DNA of 64,000 bases from Agapanthus africanus (GCA_030015575.1 CM057342.1:260734867-260798866), one strand, 5' to 3'; positions 1-10,662 are shown, counted from the first letter of the stretch. The notes: generated from the sequence alone by a model not told the origin. Translations and numbers: made by a program.

Positions 1-1
1 C

Positions 2-600
2 TTCTCTAAGTGGGCAGAAGTAATACTACTAAGGGAGGTGAAGATGGAGAATATCCTTCATTTCTTCAGAACCCATGTCATCTATCGGTTTGGCACTCTA
101 CGATGAATTATCTCGGATAATGGGCCATCTTATAGAAGCCATAAAATAAGCCGCTTCGTACAGCAACAAAAAATAGATTGGAGATACTCTTCAGTCTATA
201 ATCCTCGGGCTAACGGTCTAGATGAATCTTTCAACAAGACCTTGATAAAGATTATAAAGAAAACAGTTTCCAGAAACAAAAAGGACTGGCACGAAAGGCG
301 GCATGAAGCTCTCTGGGCATACCGAACAACGTTCAAGACGGCCACGAATGCAACAGCATACGCGTTGGTGTTCGGCACGGAAACAGTGCTCCCGCTAAAA
401 ATAGAACTCCTTTCTTTACGAGTAGCGATTCGATACGAGCTAACAGATGAAGAAAATGCTCATCTTCGGCTTGAGGAGCTCGATGCCCTCGACGAAACTA
501 GCCTTATAGCACAACAAAATCTAGAGGCTTATAAGGCAAGGATGACACGGTCATACGAAAAACTGACCAGGCCAAGAACGTTCCGTCAAGGCTGAAAGGT
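2..600 (+). pseudogene. Tat-lineage Ty3/gypsy integrase, broken, segment 1 of 3
   Basis: Frame 2 from the window edge reads FSKWAEVILLREVK, then after an in-frame TGA (104-106) IISDNGPSY, YNPRANGLDESFNKTL, ALWAYRTT and TVLPLKIELLS, ending at a TGA at 593-595. SDNG carries the second Asp and DESFNKTL the Glu of the DDE integrase triad; the first Asp should lie just left of the window. The wording is that of Tat/Athila-type plant gypsy integrases (family knowledge). The gene is interrupted at AAGGT (596-600) by a reverse Copia LTR and resumes at 11413. Two stops and a probable frameshift near 593 make it a pseudogene. It is the oldest layer and the host of everything else here. Confidence 0.85.
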
Positions 601-1930
601 TACGCTAGCGCCGCTGGCCATTTACCGTGGCCGATATGCGGAACAAAATTTTTTCTTGGATGATTAAACTGGTGTTAGAATAACCGAAACACCGGATCTA
701 CCATAAGCCCTAGATAAACAAAGCAACTTGAGAAGCTATCTACTATGAAAAGAGTTATACCATGAGACTCGAGTCTTTTGGGTCTTCACTCCTCTCTTTT
801 AGCATGCTCCTAGTGGCCTCCATGATCGAGCTTGATCGTCGGCTCCTTGTGTCGAAGATGATCCACCTGAGAGTGTCTACTTTTGGTTCCTACCTCTAAA
901 CCGAGGTAACTAGGTCACTTGGTTTGCTAATCTAAGTGACCTAGGTGATGTAGAGAGTGATGATGGAGTGTTTTGTCTCAAGAACCCTAGGTTTCTCAAC
1001 ACATGAGACTATAAGAGCTTGAGGTAGAAAAAGAAAAACTTGGAGGAGATGAGAGAGTTGTAGAGAGCAACCATGAAGAAAAAACTCAAGTGAAGAATGA
1101 CTAATTCTCTCTCTCCTAATAATGCAAGCATGCCTAGATAATGATGAGGAAAGTCTCCATCACAAAAATATCTAGATATTATCTTGCCTCAATAGTAATC
1201 CCTAACTCACTAAGTGAGTTAACAAATTAGCCATGGTTTACTTAAGAAAAGTCAACACCTCATACCTCTACCTTATTAACCATTTAACTAAATGGTTAAA
1301 ACAAATAATGAGGTTTCTTCTTCTAATAGCACTCTTGTAACATATTACAAGAATACCCCTCACCGTATATACATACCTGTATCCGTATTCTGAAAAACAG
1401 GAATACAAAAGAGACGAAAATAATCCATCAACATAATACTAGGATCCGGCCGAACATCATGCGTGCACAAGTATACGTATGTGATCGGACCCTGCCGTAA
1501 AACCATACGGCCTCTATATCGTTTCGCCCGAAGCAGAGAAACCCTCTGTGTGGGACTCTAAAGACTCGATAGTACGCTGGCAGTGGGTTTAATCACAAGC
1601 ACGTCAGCGGCACTAGCTGTACGTAACGGCTATCCAGGTACCTATAGAAAAGGAAAGCCGATGAGCAAACTTACCCGGATCCCTACTGAGCCTATCCGTG
1701 ACAATATCCGTACAGTCCGGTCTCTTCGTCTAAGAGTATCGCATACCGGGTCTAGGGGGTGGTAAACGTCAGACCCTAATAACCCGATAAGTCGTGCTGA
1801 TATGGCTCAGGACCAATCCGGGAAACTACTGATCAATCTACCAGTAAATCCCAACTGCCTTGCCCAAGGTCTTATGGTCCTGACTAATCAAAACACAGTG
1901 CGATATCGACTCCCAATACCGGAAGAGTGA
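601..1930 (-). mobile_element. Solo Copia LTR A, distal (3') part, reverse orientation
   Basis: Read on the minus strand this matches the 3' two-thirds of the Copia LTRs found elsewhere, for example the stretch around 60490-61825 of Copia-G: the GATCCACCTGAGAGTGTC block near 860, the TGAGGTGTT/ATTAATGAGG region near 1250-1310 and the CAGTGCGATATCGACTCCC block near 1898. It is clearly diverged. The left edge abuts AAGGT (596-600), repeated at 11408-11412 after the other half of this LTR, giving a 5-bp TSD. The terminal dinucleotide here reads TA instead of the expected TG. Copia-1 split it near 1930. The right boundary is approximate. Confidence 0.75.
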
Positions 1931-2131
1931 CATTGGATGTCGACCTATGGGGGGTTCTCACCGTGTGACAGTGTGGCGAAGCATAGGCTCTTACCCCTAG
2001 GGTGTCCCGAGACCGGAAGGTGTTCCGGCGGGTTGTAGTCCTCGCGAGGGGGCATGCGTAAAAAGTAGCTGCTGAGGGACCCGTTGGTGCCACGGCGACC
2101 CCATTGGATGGGGTTGCTGCCTGACTAACAT
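1931..2131 (+). other. Unmatched segment in the place of the Copia-1 5' LTR
   Basis: About 200 bp between LTR A and the primer-binding site. It ends in CTGACTAACA directly before TTGGTATCAGAGCC, as an LTR end should, but I cannot align it with the element's own 3' LTR at 8575-10662 or with the other LTRs in the window. It is GC-richer than its surroundings and contains a short inverted repeat, CCGGAA...TTCCGG, near 2012-2027. It may be the remnant of a different, recombined LTR end. Confidence 0.5.
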
Positions 2132-2143
2132 TGGTATCAGAGC
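2132..2143 (+). other. Primer-binding site of Copia-1
   Basis: TGGTATCAGAGC, complementary to the 3' end of plant initiator tRNA-Met, one base after the ACA that ends the upstream segment. The same 12-mer follows each other 5' LTR in the window. Confidence 0.9.
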
Positions 2144-2302
2144 CGACCTAGAACATTAGGCGACCTTTTTACGAAGTTAAAACTCCGATCGAACCGAAAT
2201 ACGGCATTTTAGAGTGCTCTCTGGAAATTTTCTAAAATTTGACATTTATCAGAATTAAAAATATGTAAAAAATTCAGCAGGTAAAAATAAGGATTACGGT
2301 AC

Positions 2303-2408
2303 AAAAATTATTCAATGAACAGTAATTGTTGCCGCGGAAACGCGGCCTAAGCTTGCTTAGGCCGCGGTTCCGCGGCCGTATACATCAATTCATGGATAAT
2401 TTTTTTAC
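2303..2408 (+). other. Post-PBS GC-rich hairpin, Copia-1
   Basis: Core arms 2331-2352 and 2355-2376 are 22 nt each and pair at 21 of 22 positions around a 2-nt loop (TT). The arms start GCCGCGGAAACGCGG and end CCGCGGTTCCGCGGC. Outside the core, AT-rich flanks (AAAAATTATTCA and its partial complement near 2390-2408) extend the stem imperfectly. Equivalent hairpins lie at the same place in the D and E leaders. Confidence 0.8.
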
Positions 2409-2631
2409 AGTAATTCTGGAATCTGCTTGTATATTTTTTAGGGTATTTTTAATCTGTATTTAGTTTTGAAAAATTCTGGAGATGGTTTTGGACTCGTCGA
2501 TTCGATCGGAATTTTGATTTCATGGCTTTTCCGGGTAAATTAGAAAGTATTGAAGTATTTGAACGAGTATCATTTGCTCACTGTTCACGGGGTTTAAATA
2601 CATTGGAAATACGTGCAAGTCTTTTTGTGGT

Positions 2632-2762
2632 GGTCCCTCTAGAAGACAACAAACCTTAACTCGATTATGTGACCGTCTTGAACTGCCCTTTGAACCTTAG
2701 GGTTTGGGGCAGTACGGCGTGCCACATGTGAGGCGTTGGCTTGACCCTTCTACGGCTGGACC
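2632..2762 (+). other. 131-nt conserved leader module, copy 1
   Basis: Runs from GGTCC to GGACC. It differs from the copy in the Copia-D leader (15926-16056) at about 2 of 131 positions while the sequence on either side is strongly diverged. A third copy of 127 nt lies inside gypsy H (51524-51650). Ends can pair (GGTCC with GGACC, TAGAAG with CTTCTA), and an inner CTGCCC...GGGGCAG hairpin with AACC/GGGTT is visible. No coding frame. Confidence 0.7.
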
Positions 2763-3985
2763 GCTACTACTGTGTCACACTCCGGATTTTTGAACCCTGC
2801 TCAAGTGTTGAGCTTTAGTGAATCTTGAGTACTTGATCGTTCGTTCGAAAAACTTTAATACTGTCTGTTTATCTGGAATGTGATACAATATGTGGAATTC
2901 ATATAGTTTATGCATGAAATACGAAATATGTGATATTTCGCATTTATGATGTCTAAAGAGAATGTGGATTCCAAATATTGTAGTTTTACACTTTTTTTTT
3001 CCGTGACCGTAAGTGTAGTATGTACGATATCGCCGGTTTCGTTGCTATACATCAACGACAATTGGGGTATGCATACTTACTTATGTTGATGATATGAGAT
3101 ATTATGTGTTGCTGAGATATGATGTGCAGGATTGTCGCGATTGAATAGCCGGGGTTTTTTTATGTGAGATGAGAGTTTTATAATTTCATTCATGTAAATT
3201 CAAATGTAATGTAATATTCTTTTATTTGGGGCACTCCCGGGTTGAGGTTGTGTTACCAGTGTTGTATATTATTTACTTTTCCGCATTAGGATGGACCCAA
3301 GGAGGGGAGCACAGGTGACCGGGTTCTGGGGTTCAGTGGGAGGCTATCTCGAGGAGTCGAGACCGGGTCTCCTAAACTCCAGAATTGGTAGGGTCACTTG
3401 CCGCTCTCGTAGGGGTCCAGGGTGTGGGCTTGGCTATTCATCGCGACTGTGGAATCCGTATTTTCTATTCTGGCTAAATACTAAATACGGACGTCCTAGT
3501 ATATCCCACTTTATATCTATGTTTCTGCTGCCTGTGTTCTGTGATATCTGAGACGAATGACATATTATATATATGATATATAGTAGACGTTGCTTATGTT
3601 TTGCACCCGCGCTAGTCCCGTCCCGGTATGCCGTTAGTTAAGTAACCTAACGGTGCATAACGGAACATTTCGGCGAATGCGGATGGCATAAGCGTACGTG
3701 TTATTTTCGTTTCTTTTCTGTGATTGGCTTAAGGACTTAAATGATGGGATTACATTAATGTGATTAATATAAAGAAAATAAACCTAAAAAGATGTTGTAG
3801 AATTGGATTTAAAAACCACTCGGCTATTTATGAAAAAGCTATATTTCAAAACCGCGGAGTTTAAGCCACTCCTTTTGAAAACCATTTGATTCTACAACGA
3901 TATCAAGCTCAAAGCGTTAAAGATTTTCTTAAAAATCATCCGCAACCCTCCGTCATTTTAGGAAGTAGAGTACTTAGTATTCATG

Positions 3986-4194
3986 CTACGTTTGTTGACC
4001 TTAGCCAAGGCGTAGTGTACGGTAGCTAAGTGATGTCTTCCTACAAATGCATATGATGCAGATTAATTAGGGCGGGCATATAACTTTGTTGACCTTAGCC
4101 AAAGGTCATGTAAACGGGTCTAATTAATCAAGAAATGACGGGTTGAGCTTGACTAGTACTCGTGATTTGTTGACCTTAGCCAAGGTCACGAGTA
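3986..4194 (+). other. Three constant-loop stem-loops, Copia-1
   Basis: Three stem-loops share the loop TTTGTTGACCTTAGCCAAGG. First: CTACG (3986-3990) with CGTAG (4011-4015). Second: an arm near 4076 with AAAGGTCATGT, enclosed by a perfect 10-bp stem GATTAATTAG (4061-4070) with CTAATTAATC (4120-4129). Third: TACTCGTGA (4157-4165) with TCACGAGTA (4186-4194), perfect over 9 bp. The stems differ between the four Copia elements but keep pairing. Confidence 0.75.
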
Positions 4195-4404
4195 TTAGGG
4201 GTAAAAACCACATCGGGAATTTCAATAGTTGAAATTTGCAATGAGAGTGCATACCTTCCATGTGATGGTTGGATCCCGATCCCACTGTGGGCAATAGTTG
4301 CTCCTAGGAGAGTTTTACAGTTTATAATTAGCTAACTCATTAGGTGTCTAGAAAGGCGTTAACGGGGCTCCGCCTCTGGGAAAACGAGGTTTACTTTAAT
4401 TAGG

Positions 4405-4422
4405 TCCGTGCGAAAGCACGGA
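4405..4422 (+). other. GAAA-tetraloop hairpin, Copia-1 leader
   Basis: TCCGTGC - GAAA - GCACGGA: a perfect 7-bp stem closed by a GNRA tetraloop, about 210 nt before gag. Copia-D keeps it with G-T pairs (TTCGTGC - GAAA - GCACGGG near 30016-30033). E and G keep CGC-GAAA-GCG with a weaker stem. Confidence 0.7.
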
Positions 4423-4599
4423 GAACCTCCCTCAAGTACCGACACTGGCCTGGCTGAACGGTTAGCGAAGTTGTAGACTGTAATTAATCCTGGCTAGTTT
4501 TTCTTTTTAAGGTTTGAAAGAAAAACTCGATAAAAGCAGTGGGAAACATCGATTAGACAAGATAATAACCAATCTGATCTATGCAAGAGCTTTCGCTGA

Positions 4600-4628
4600 G
4601 TGTATTCTTTTCTCTCTCTTAATGGCAG
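4600..4628 (+). promoter_or_regulatory. Probable 3' splice site before Copia-1 gag
   Basis: A pyrimidine run (TTCTTTTCTCTCTCTTAATGG) ends in CAG at 4626-4628, seven bases before the position of the gag start. The other elements have the same layout: TTGCAG at 21651-21652, TTGTAG at 44368-44369, and GTAG at 30240-30241. The 5' splice site is not identified. Confidence 0.5.
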
Positions 4629-4634
4629 ATACCC

Positions 4635-7600
4635 ATAACTGGACTCAAGCTTCTACTAGATAAAAACAAACTGAATGGGACCAACTATAAAGACTGGCTG
4701 AGGAATCTGAAAATCGCCTTGACTTATGATAAAGTATCATATGTCCTCACGGCTTCAGCCCCGCCCGTCCCTGGTCCAAAATCCTCAGTTGCGGACATTG
4801 AAGTCCGCAAGACATGGGACGCTGACTGTGCCACGGCCAAATGCCTCGCGCTTGCATCGATGGACAACACACATCAAAAGCAGCACGAGGACATGGACAT
4901 TCACGGTATATTGCTCCATACAAAGGAGTTGTATGGGGAACAATCCCGCGTATTACGATACGAAGCATCAAGAAAATTGTTTCAGATGCGGATGGCCCCT
5001 GGCACACCAGTAGGAGACCATGTTCTGAAGATGATAGCTTTCATAGAAGAGCTTGAGGACCTTGGATGGACGATGGACAATGAACAATATATAGATATTA
5101 TTCTGCAGTCCCTCCCCTCCACCTTTGCTCAGTTCATAGTGAACTTCAACATGCATGGCATGGAGAAGGAACTCCCTGAACTCCTTAATATGTTAAGGAG
5201 TGCAGAGAGCACTATGAAGTTAGCAAAAACTCCCGTTATGACTATTGGACAGTCTTCCTCTTCTCGCCCGAAAGCTAAGGCCAAGGGAAAGAAAAAGAAG
5301 AAACCCACTAATCCTAAGGGCGGAGTTAAAAAGGCGAAGGGAAAGGGAAAGTCCAAGGCTGGAGACTCAGGAAAGGGCGAATGTTTTCATTGCCACAAGA
5401 CAGGACATTGGAAGCACAATTGCACGGAGTACTTAAGTCTCAAGAAGAAGCATGGTGATGCTTCTGCTTCAGGTGCGTTTGTGACTGAAAACTGTTTTTC
5501 AATAAACTCTGCTTCCTGGGTATTAGATACCGGTTCAGGTTCTCACATTTGCAATTCTATACAGGGGCTGAGAAATAGCAAGGTTTTGAAGACAGGTGAC
5601 CATACTCTCCGCGTTGGAAATGGTTCCAATGTACATACAGTCGCAGTGGGAGAGTATCACTTGTGGTTGCCATCTGGATGTATTTTGGTTTTGAATCCAT
5701 GTTATTTTGTACCAAGTATGCTTTGTAATATAATATCCGTTTCTTTGTTGGACAATGAAGGATATAATTTTGTGTTGCAGAACAATGTTATGAACATTAA
5801 CCTGAATCAAATGTTGGTTGGGTATGGTACGCTTAATAACGGTATATATGTCCTAAATCAACACACAGTTTTCAGTATACAACACACTAATAAAAGAAAA
5901 CTTTCAGAATTAAATGAAGCTTTTCTTTGGCACTGTAGACTTGGTCATATTAACGAAACAAGACTAAACAAGTTACACAAAGATGGATATTTAAATTCTT
6001 TTGAATATAAATCTTATGCGATTTGCCAGTCTTGTATCAAGGGTAAAATGACCAAAACTCCGTTTACCGGACACGGAGAAAGAGCTACTGAGCTCCTAGG
6101 CCTCATACATAGTGATGTATGTGGGCCAATGTCTACACAGGCTAGAGGAGGTTTTTCATACTTCATTACATTCACTAACGATTTCTCAAGATTCGGTCAT
6201 GTATTTTTATTAAAGCACAAGTCCGAAGCTTTCGAGAAATTCATTGAATATAAACAAGAAGTAGAAAAACAAACTGGCTTGAGTATCAAGATGCTTCGAT
6301 CAGATCGAGGTGGTGAGTATCTCAGTACAGAATTTGCAAACTTCCTAAAAGAGAATGGGATTCTCTCTCAGCTCACTCCCCCTTACACACCACAACACAA
6401 TGGTGTGTCAGAACGACGGAATAGGACCCTATTAGATATGGTCCGGTCCATGATGAGTGACGCTGAGTTACCCGTCTCGTTTTGGGGGCATGCATTGGAG
6501 ACTGCAGCATTTCTGCTAAACAGGGTTCCAACCAAAACTGTATCTACCACGCCATATGAGATATGGCATGGGAAGAGACCATCTCTTAAGAGAATTAAGA
6601 TTTGGGGTTGCCCGGCCTATGTTAAAAAGCAGAATCCGGACAAACTCGAGACACGGTCAGTCATGTGTAACTTTGTGGGATATCCAAAGAATTCTTATGG
6701 ATATCTATTCTACCACAAAGAGGAACAAAAAGTGTTTGTTTCTCAACATGCCACATTCTTGGAAAAAGAGTTTTTCACAGATAAAGATGATGGCAAAGTG
6801 GTGGATCTAGAAGAGGTTCTAGAGACACAAACTACAAATGACGATTTGGTTGAACCGGCTGTCGCAACAGAAACTGAAGAACCTCGGCCACTCCGTAGGT
6901 CTGGTAGGACTTCTCGCCCACCGGAGAGGTACTACGGTTTCCTCATTGATGGTGACAGAGAAGACTGTATCATGGATGATGATGATCCTACCAGTTTTCA
7001 GCAAGCTATCACGAGTAAAGACTCTGTGAAGTGGCTGGATGCTATGAGATCCGAAATGGAGTCTATGTACACCAACAAAGTATGGACTTTGGACATTGTA
7101 CCCCCTGGGGTAAAACCTGTGGGGTGCAAATGGATCTTTAAAAGAAAGATTGGTGTAGATGGGCAGGTAGAGACCTATAAGGCAAGACTTGTGGCGAAAG
7201 GCTTTCGTCAAAGACCAGGTTTGGACTATGAAGAAACTTTTTCGCCCGTAGCCATGCTTAAATCCATTCGGATCCTACTTGCTATTGCTGCTCACTACGA
7301 CTATGAAATCTGGCAGATGGACGTTAAAACAGCATTTCTAAATGGAGATTTAGAAGAATGCGTTTATATGGATCAGCCAGAAGGCTTCATTGACAGTGGG
7401 AGCAGCGGGAAAGCATGTAGATTGCTTAAATCCATATATGAGTTAAATCAGGCATCTCGGAGTTGGAACATCTGTTTCGATGATGTTATCAAAGAGTTTG
7501 ATTTCATCAAAAATCCAGATGAACCTTGTGTTTATAAGAAGGCTGTAGGAAGAGCTGTCACATTCCTCGTATTGTACGTGGATGACATTCTTCTGATAGG

Positions 7601-8560
7601 AAATGATATTCCTATGCTACAGTCGGTCAAATCTTTCTTATCACTGAGGTTCTCTATGAAGGACCTGGGTGATGCCACATACATTTTGGGCATAAGGATC
7701 TATAGAGATAGATCCAAAAGGTTATTGGGATTGTCCCAAACCAGGTACATTGACACCATCCTAAAAGGTTTAGTATGGAAGACTCCAAGCAGGGTGCCTT
7801 ACCTGCTTGCCATGGGGTCACTCTCTCCAAGGATTCTTGCCCAAAGACCGATGAAGAGAGAGCTCGCATGAGTATTATACCCTATGCTTCGACAGTAGGA
7901 TCTATAATGTATGCGATGTTATGTACACGCCCAGATGTAGCTTATGCACTTAGTGTTGTAAGCAGGTATCAATCCAACCCAGGGGAGAATCACTGGACAG
8001 CTGTGAAGAACATTCTTAAGTACTTGTGAAGGACTAAAGAATTGTTCTTGGTGTATGGTAATGGAGATCTCCAAATGGAGGCCTTTACCGATTCGAGCTT
8101 CCAGAGCGATAAGGACGGCAGCAAATCTATCTCTGGGTTTGTATTTACCCTCAATAGAGGGGCGGTGAGTTGGAAGAGTTCCAAACAAGATACCGTTGCA
8201 GACTCTACGATCGAAGCTGAGTACATTGCTGCAAATGATGCCGCCATGGAAGCCGTCTGGATGAAGAAGTTCGTCTCGGAGCTAGGAGTAGTTCCAACCA
8301 TTATTGATTCAATACCTTTGTATTGTGACAATAATGGGGCTATGGCGTTAGCCAAGGAGCCAAGATCCCATCAGCGGTCCAGACACATCCTTAGGCGTTT
8401 TCATTTGATCCGGGAGATTGTAGGTCGCCGTGAGATCGAGATTAGGAAGGTAGACACAAAGAATAACGCCGCGGATCCATTCACCAAGGCCCTCCTTCAG
8501 CCGCAGCATGAGCGACTTTTTGAGATGTTGGGTATGAGATACGCCAATAACTTGCCTTAG
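4635..8560 (+). pseudogene. Copia-1 gag-pol polyprotein, damaged
   Basis: About 1308 codons encoding capsid, protease, integrase, reverse transcriptase and RNase H in Copia order. Visible: GAG (TGLKLLLDKNKLNG); zinc knuckle CFHCHKTGHWKHNC near residue 250; protease DTGS near 297; integrase zinc finger WHCRLGH...CQSC from about 431 and D, D, E (HSDV, SDRGGEY, SERR) near 492, 555 and 591; reverse transcriptase YVDD near 980; RNase H TDSSF, EAEY and CDNNGA. Lesions: the ATG present in E and G is ATA here (4635-4637); a 1-nt deletion near 7765 shifts frame; TGA at 8027-8029 interrupts RNase H. Catalytic motifs are otherwise kept, so decay is fairly recent. RT has ELNQ where the family has GLKQ. 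Confidence 0.9.
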
Positions 8561-8561
8561 T

Positions 8562-8574
8562 GCAAGTGGGAGAT
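8562..8574 (+). other. Polypurine tract of Copia-1
   Basis: GCAAGTGGGAGAT directly before the 3' LTR; the same purine-rich block ends Copia-D and Copia-E, and Copia-G has AAGTGGAAGAT. It primes plus-strand DNA synthesis in LTR elements (family knowledge). Confidence 0.8.
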
Positions 8575-10662
8575 TGTTGGATATATGTATGCCCTAGAGG
8601 CCATTATGAGATAGTGGATGTATCTATACATGTATATATATTCAGTATGCATTCTTGCTCGACATGATAGTATGCTATCTGGTTCTTCTTTATCTGACAT
8701 GTTGATTTGATCATGTTTTTATTCATACATGCTGATAAAGCCCTGAGGATATCAGCTTGACTATCCTGATTATGATGGAGATCATACTAGTGGGACATCT
8801 GTAGTCTATAAGCATATCCTGGAAAGTCCCTAGTCGTAGGTATATCGAGACGGGGCATTGATATACCAGAGTAGACTAGCGTATATGATACTAGACCCAT
8901 ACGATGGGCGATGGATATTCCCACACTCATCGATGTTTGACATCAAGATCATATACGGGTGCTCAGTGCTGACTGGGTACACTGGACGGACTCACCGAGA
9001 ACTCCTATATGGAATTATATCTATCGTCGGATAGCAGTTCTCAGGTGACACCGGTACAGGTTAGTCTGTAGACCCGAGATCGTCATAGAGTCTTGTGTGT
9101 TCTCCCACTGTACTTTGATTGCCACCCTACCACGACTCTACTGAGTCGTGCAAACAGGTGGCCGTTGGGTACAGTCCCGAGATACACGAAGGCAATGAGC
9201 GATAGGAGGGGTTTCGTCTCTCCCGGTATTGGGAGTTGATGCTGTACTGTGCCCGACTGGTTATATCAGTAAGTCCCTGGCCAGGGCTGCTGAGAATTGC
9301 TGATAAGTGTTATCAGTAGTTTCTCGATCTGTTATAGACCATTCACCGGCACGACTTATTGAGTTATTAGGGTCGACGTAACCATCCCTAGGCTCGATAT
9401 GCAGCATATATGACGAAGAGACCGGACTGTACGGTAGTGTTGCCGGTTGGCTCGACGGGAGTTGTAGCAGGTTCGCTTGTTTTCTTCTGATCGCTCAATA
9501 CCCGGGTGGCCGTTACGTTTAGCTGACCACTTGCGGCTTGGGGGTACCTGATATGATCATCACCCTCTGCCGGCGTATTGACGAGTCTTAGAGTCCCACA
9601 AAGGAGTTACCCAGTCCAGGCGAAACGTTGTGGTGCGCGTATGCGATATGCGTATGGACCCGATTAAATGTGCGTATATGATACCGTACATTGATCGGGC
9701 GGCTTGCTTTTGATAGGGTCATATGTGATATGGCCGGATTGATAAATCAAGTGTTGATTTATCACTTAACCATTAGTTTTCTCACTTAAAACCTTTTCTT
9801 GGATGATGGATGTGTGCATGCATGTGTGTTTTTCTTTCTTTCTTTCTTGCTAGTTTCATGCACATATGGATGTGCATACATACACACATACATACACCCA
9901 TCTATCATGGTTGTTAACATATGGAAATTGTGGCAATATAAGACTCACACCATGGATTAAGTGATGGTTTATTATTTAATTTTGTATTTAAAACAAATTG
10001 AAAAGAAAAAGATAATCATTTCTAGCTTCTACATTCTTCCTTTGACCTAACCAAGCTTACCTACCTCTAACCTTGAGTTATCCTTCTCTTTATGATTTAA
10101 AACTCAAGTTAAATAATGTCTCCATCACTTTAACCATGGTTCATAGTAAGAAGAAATAAAATATATAATGATATATTTCTTTTTCTTCTTGAGGGTTATC
10201 ATTATCTTTATGATCTCTTGTGAAAAATATTGCCACCATCTTCTTCCTCCTTCACATTTGCTCTCTAGTTTTTTCTAGTGAGTAAAATACACTTAAAGAA
10301 AGGTTTTTGAAGTGAGAACCTTAACCACAACTTCATTCTACACAAGTTTAGCCGACTTGTTTAGAGTGTTGTCTTCGGTTTTACGAAGTTGCGAGCTTGG
10401 ACGGAGAACTCCGTGGTGGATCGTCGTGGACGCAAGAGGACTTCAAGAGGACCTCCATTCAACACCCTAGAGACCAAGGAGTCCAGCGAAAGGGAGCTAC
10501 AAAGGTTGTAGTCTCGAAACCCTAGTTTTGTTCGCTTTAAATTTCGAAACCCTAATTTTCTAGGATCGATTCCTTTGCATGCTTGTTTAGCACCATCAAA
10601 ATTTAAACTTTGGGACATGTGATACTTCAAAACTCATTATAGGGTGCTACATAAACCTAACA
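8575..10662 (+). repeat. 3' LTR of Copia-1
   Basis: 2088 bp from TGTTGGATATATG to CCTAACA. It shares the ATGCCCTAGAGGCC start block with all Copia LTRs here. It contains the covarying LTR hairpin (9121-9162), a perfect 11-bp palindrome TGATAAATCAA/TTGATTTATCA (9740-9764), and short TTTC and CA/TA repeats near 9825-9900. The right flank GAATCCCC is LTR A sequence. Confidence 0.85.
9121..9162 (+). other. Covarying LTR hairpin, Copia-1
   Basis: Outer stem GCCACC (9121-9126) with GGTGGC (9157-9162); inner stem CACGACTC (9131-9138) with GAGTCGTG (9143-9150), loop TACT. All 14 pairs are Watson-Crick. The other elements have GCTACC/GGTAGC (E), ACTACC/GGTAGT (G) and CCACC/GGTGG (D). Confidence 0.75.

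Larger units (their letters stand above)
2144..4634 (+). other. Copia-1 long untranslated leader
   Basis: About 2.5 kb between the primer-binding site and gag with no supported reading frame. It carries, in order: the GC-rich hairpin (2303-2408), the shared 131-nt module (2632-2762), the CCGTATTT hairpin (3456-3490), a CCGTTAG/CTAACGG hairpin (3631-3653), three constant-loop stem-loops (3986-4194), a GAAA-tetraloop hairpin (4405-4422), and a pyrimidine tract ending in CAG (4627-4628) that looks like a 3' splice site. The same order is seen in the leaders of Copia-D, E and G, except that the 131-nt module is missing from E and G. Short ORFs such as 3291-3551 are not conserved as protein. Confidence 0.75.
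1931..10662 (+). mobile_element. Copia-1: LTR retrotransposon without a matching 5' LTR
   Basis: Order on the plus strand: about 195 bp of unmatched sequence, primer-binding site (2132-2143), 2.5 kb leader, damaged gag-pol (4635-8560), polypurine tract, 3' LTR (8575-10662). It sits inside reverse solo LTR A, whose two halves flank it. The right flank begins GAATCCCC, which is continuous with the LTR A sequence expected at this place (compare LTR F near 29100). No clean TSD is visible on the left. The element is transposition-incompetent as it stands: the start codon, one frame and one codon of the polyprotein are broken. Confidence 0.8.

Noticed and set aside
3291..3551. 86-codon ORF in the Copia-1 leader (MDPRRGAQVTG) with a partial match in Copia-D near 16965-17096
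   Set aside because: The nucleotide sequence is conserved but the frame is not kept to the same end, and E and G do not encode it; more likely conserved leader RNA.
3986..4194. CRISPR-like appearance of three spaced repeats in the leader
   Set aside because: Only three copies, repeat is a hairpin loop with paired flanks, and the context is a plant retrotransposon.
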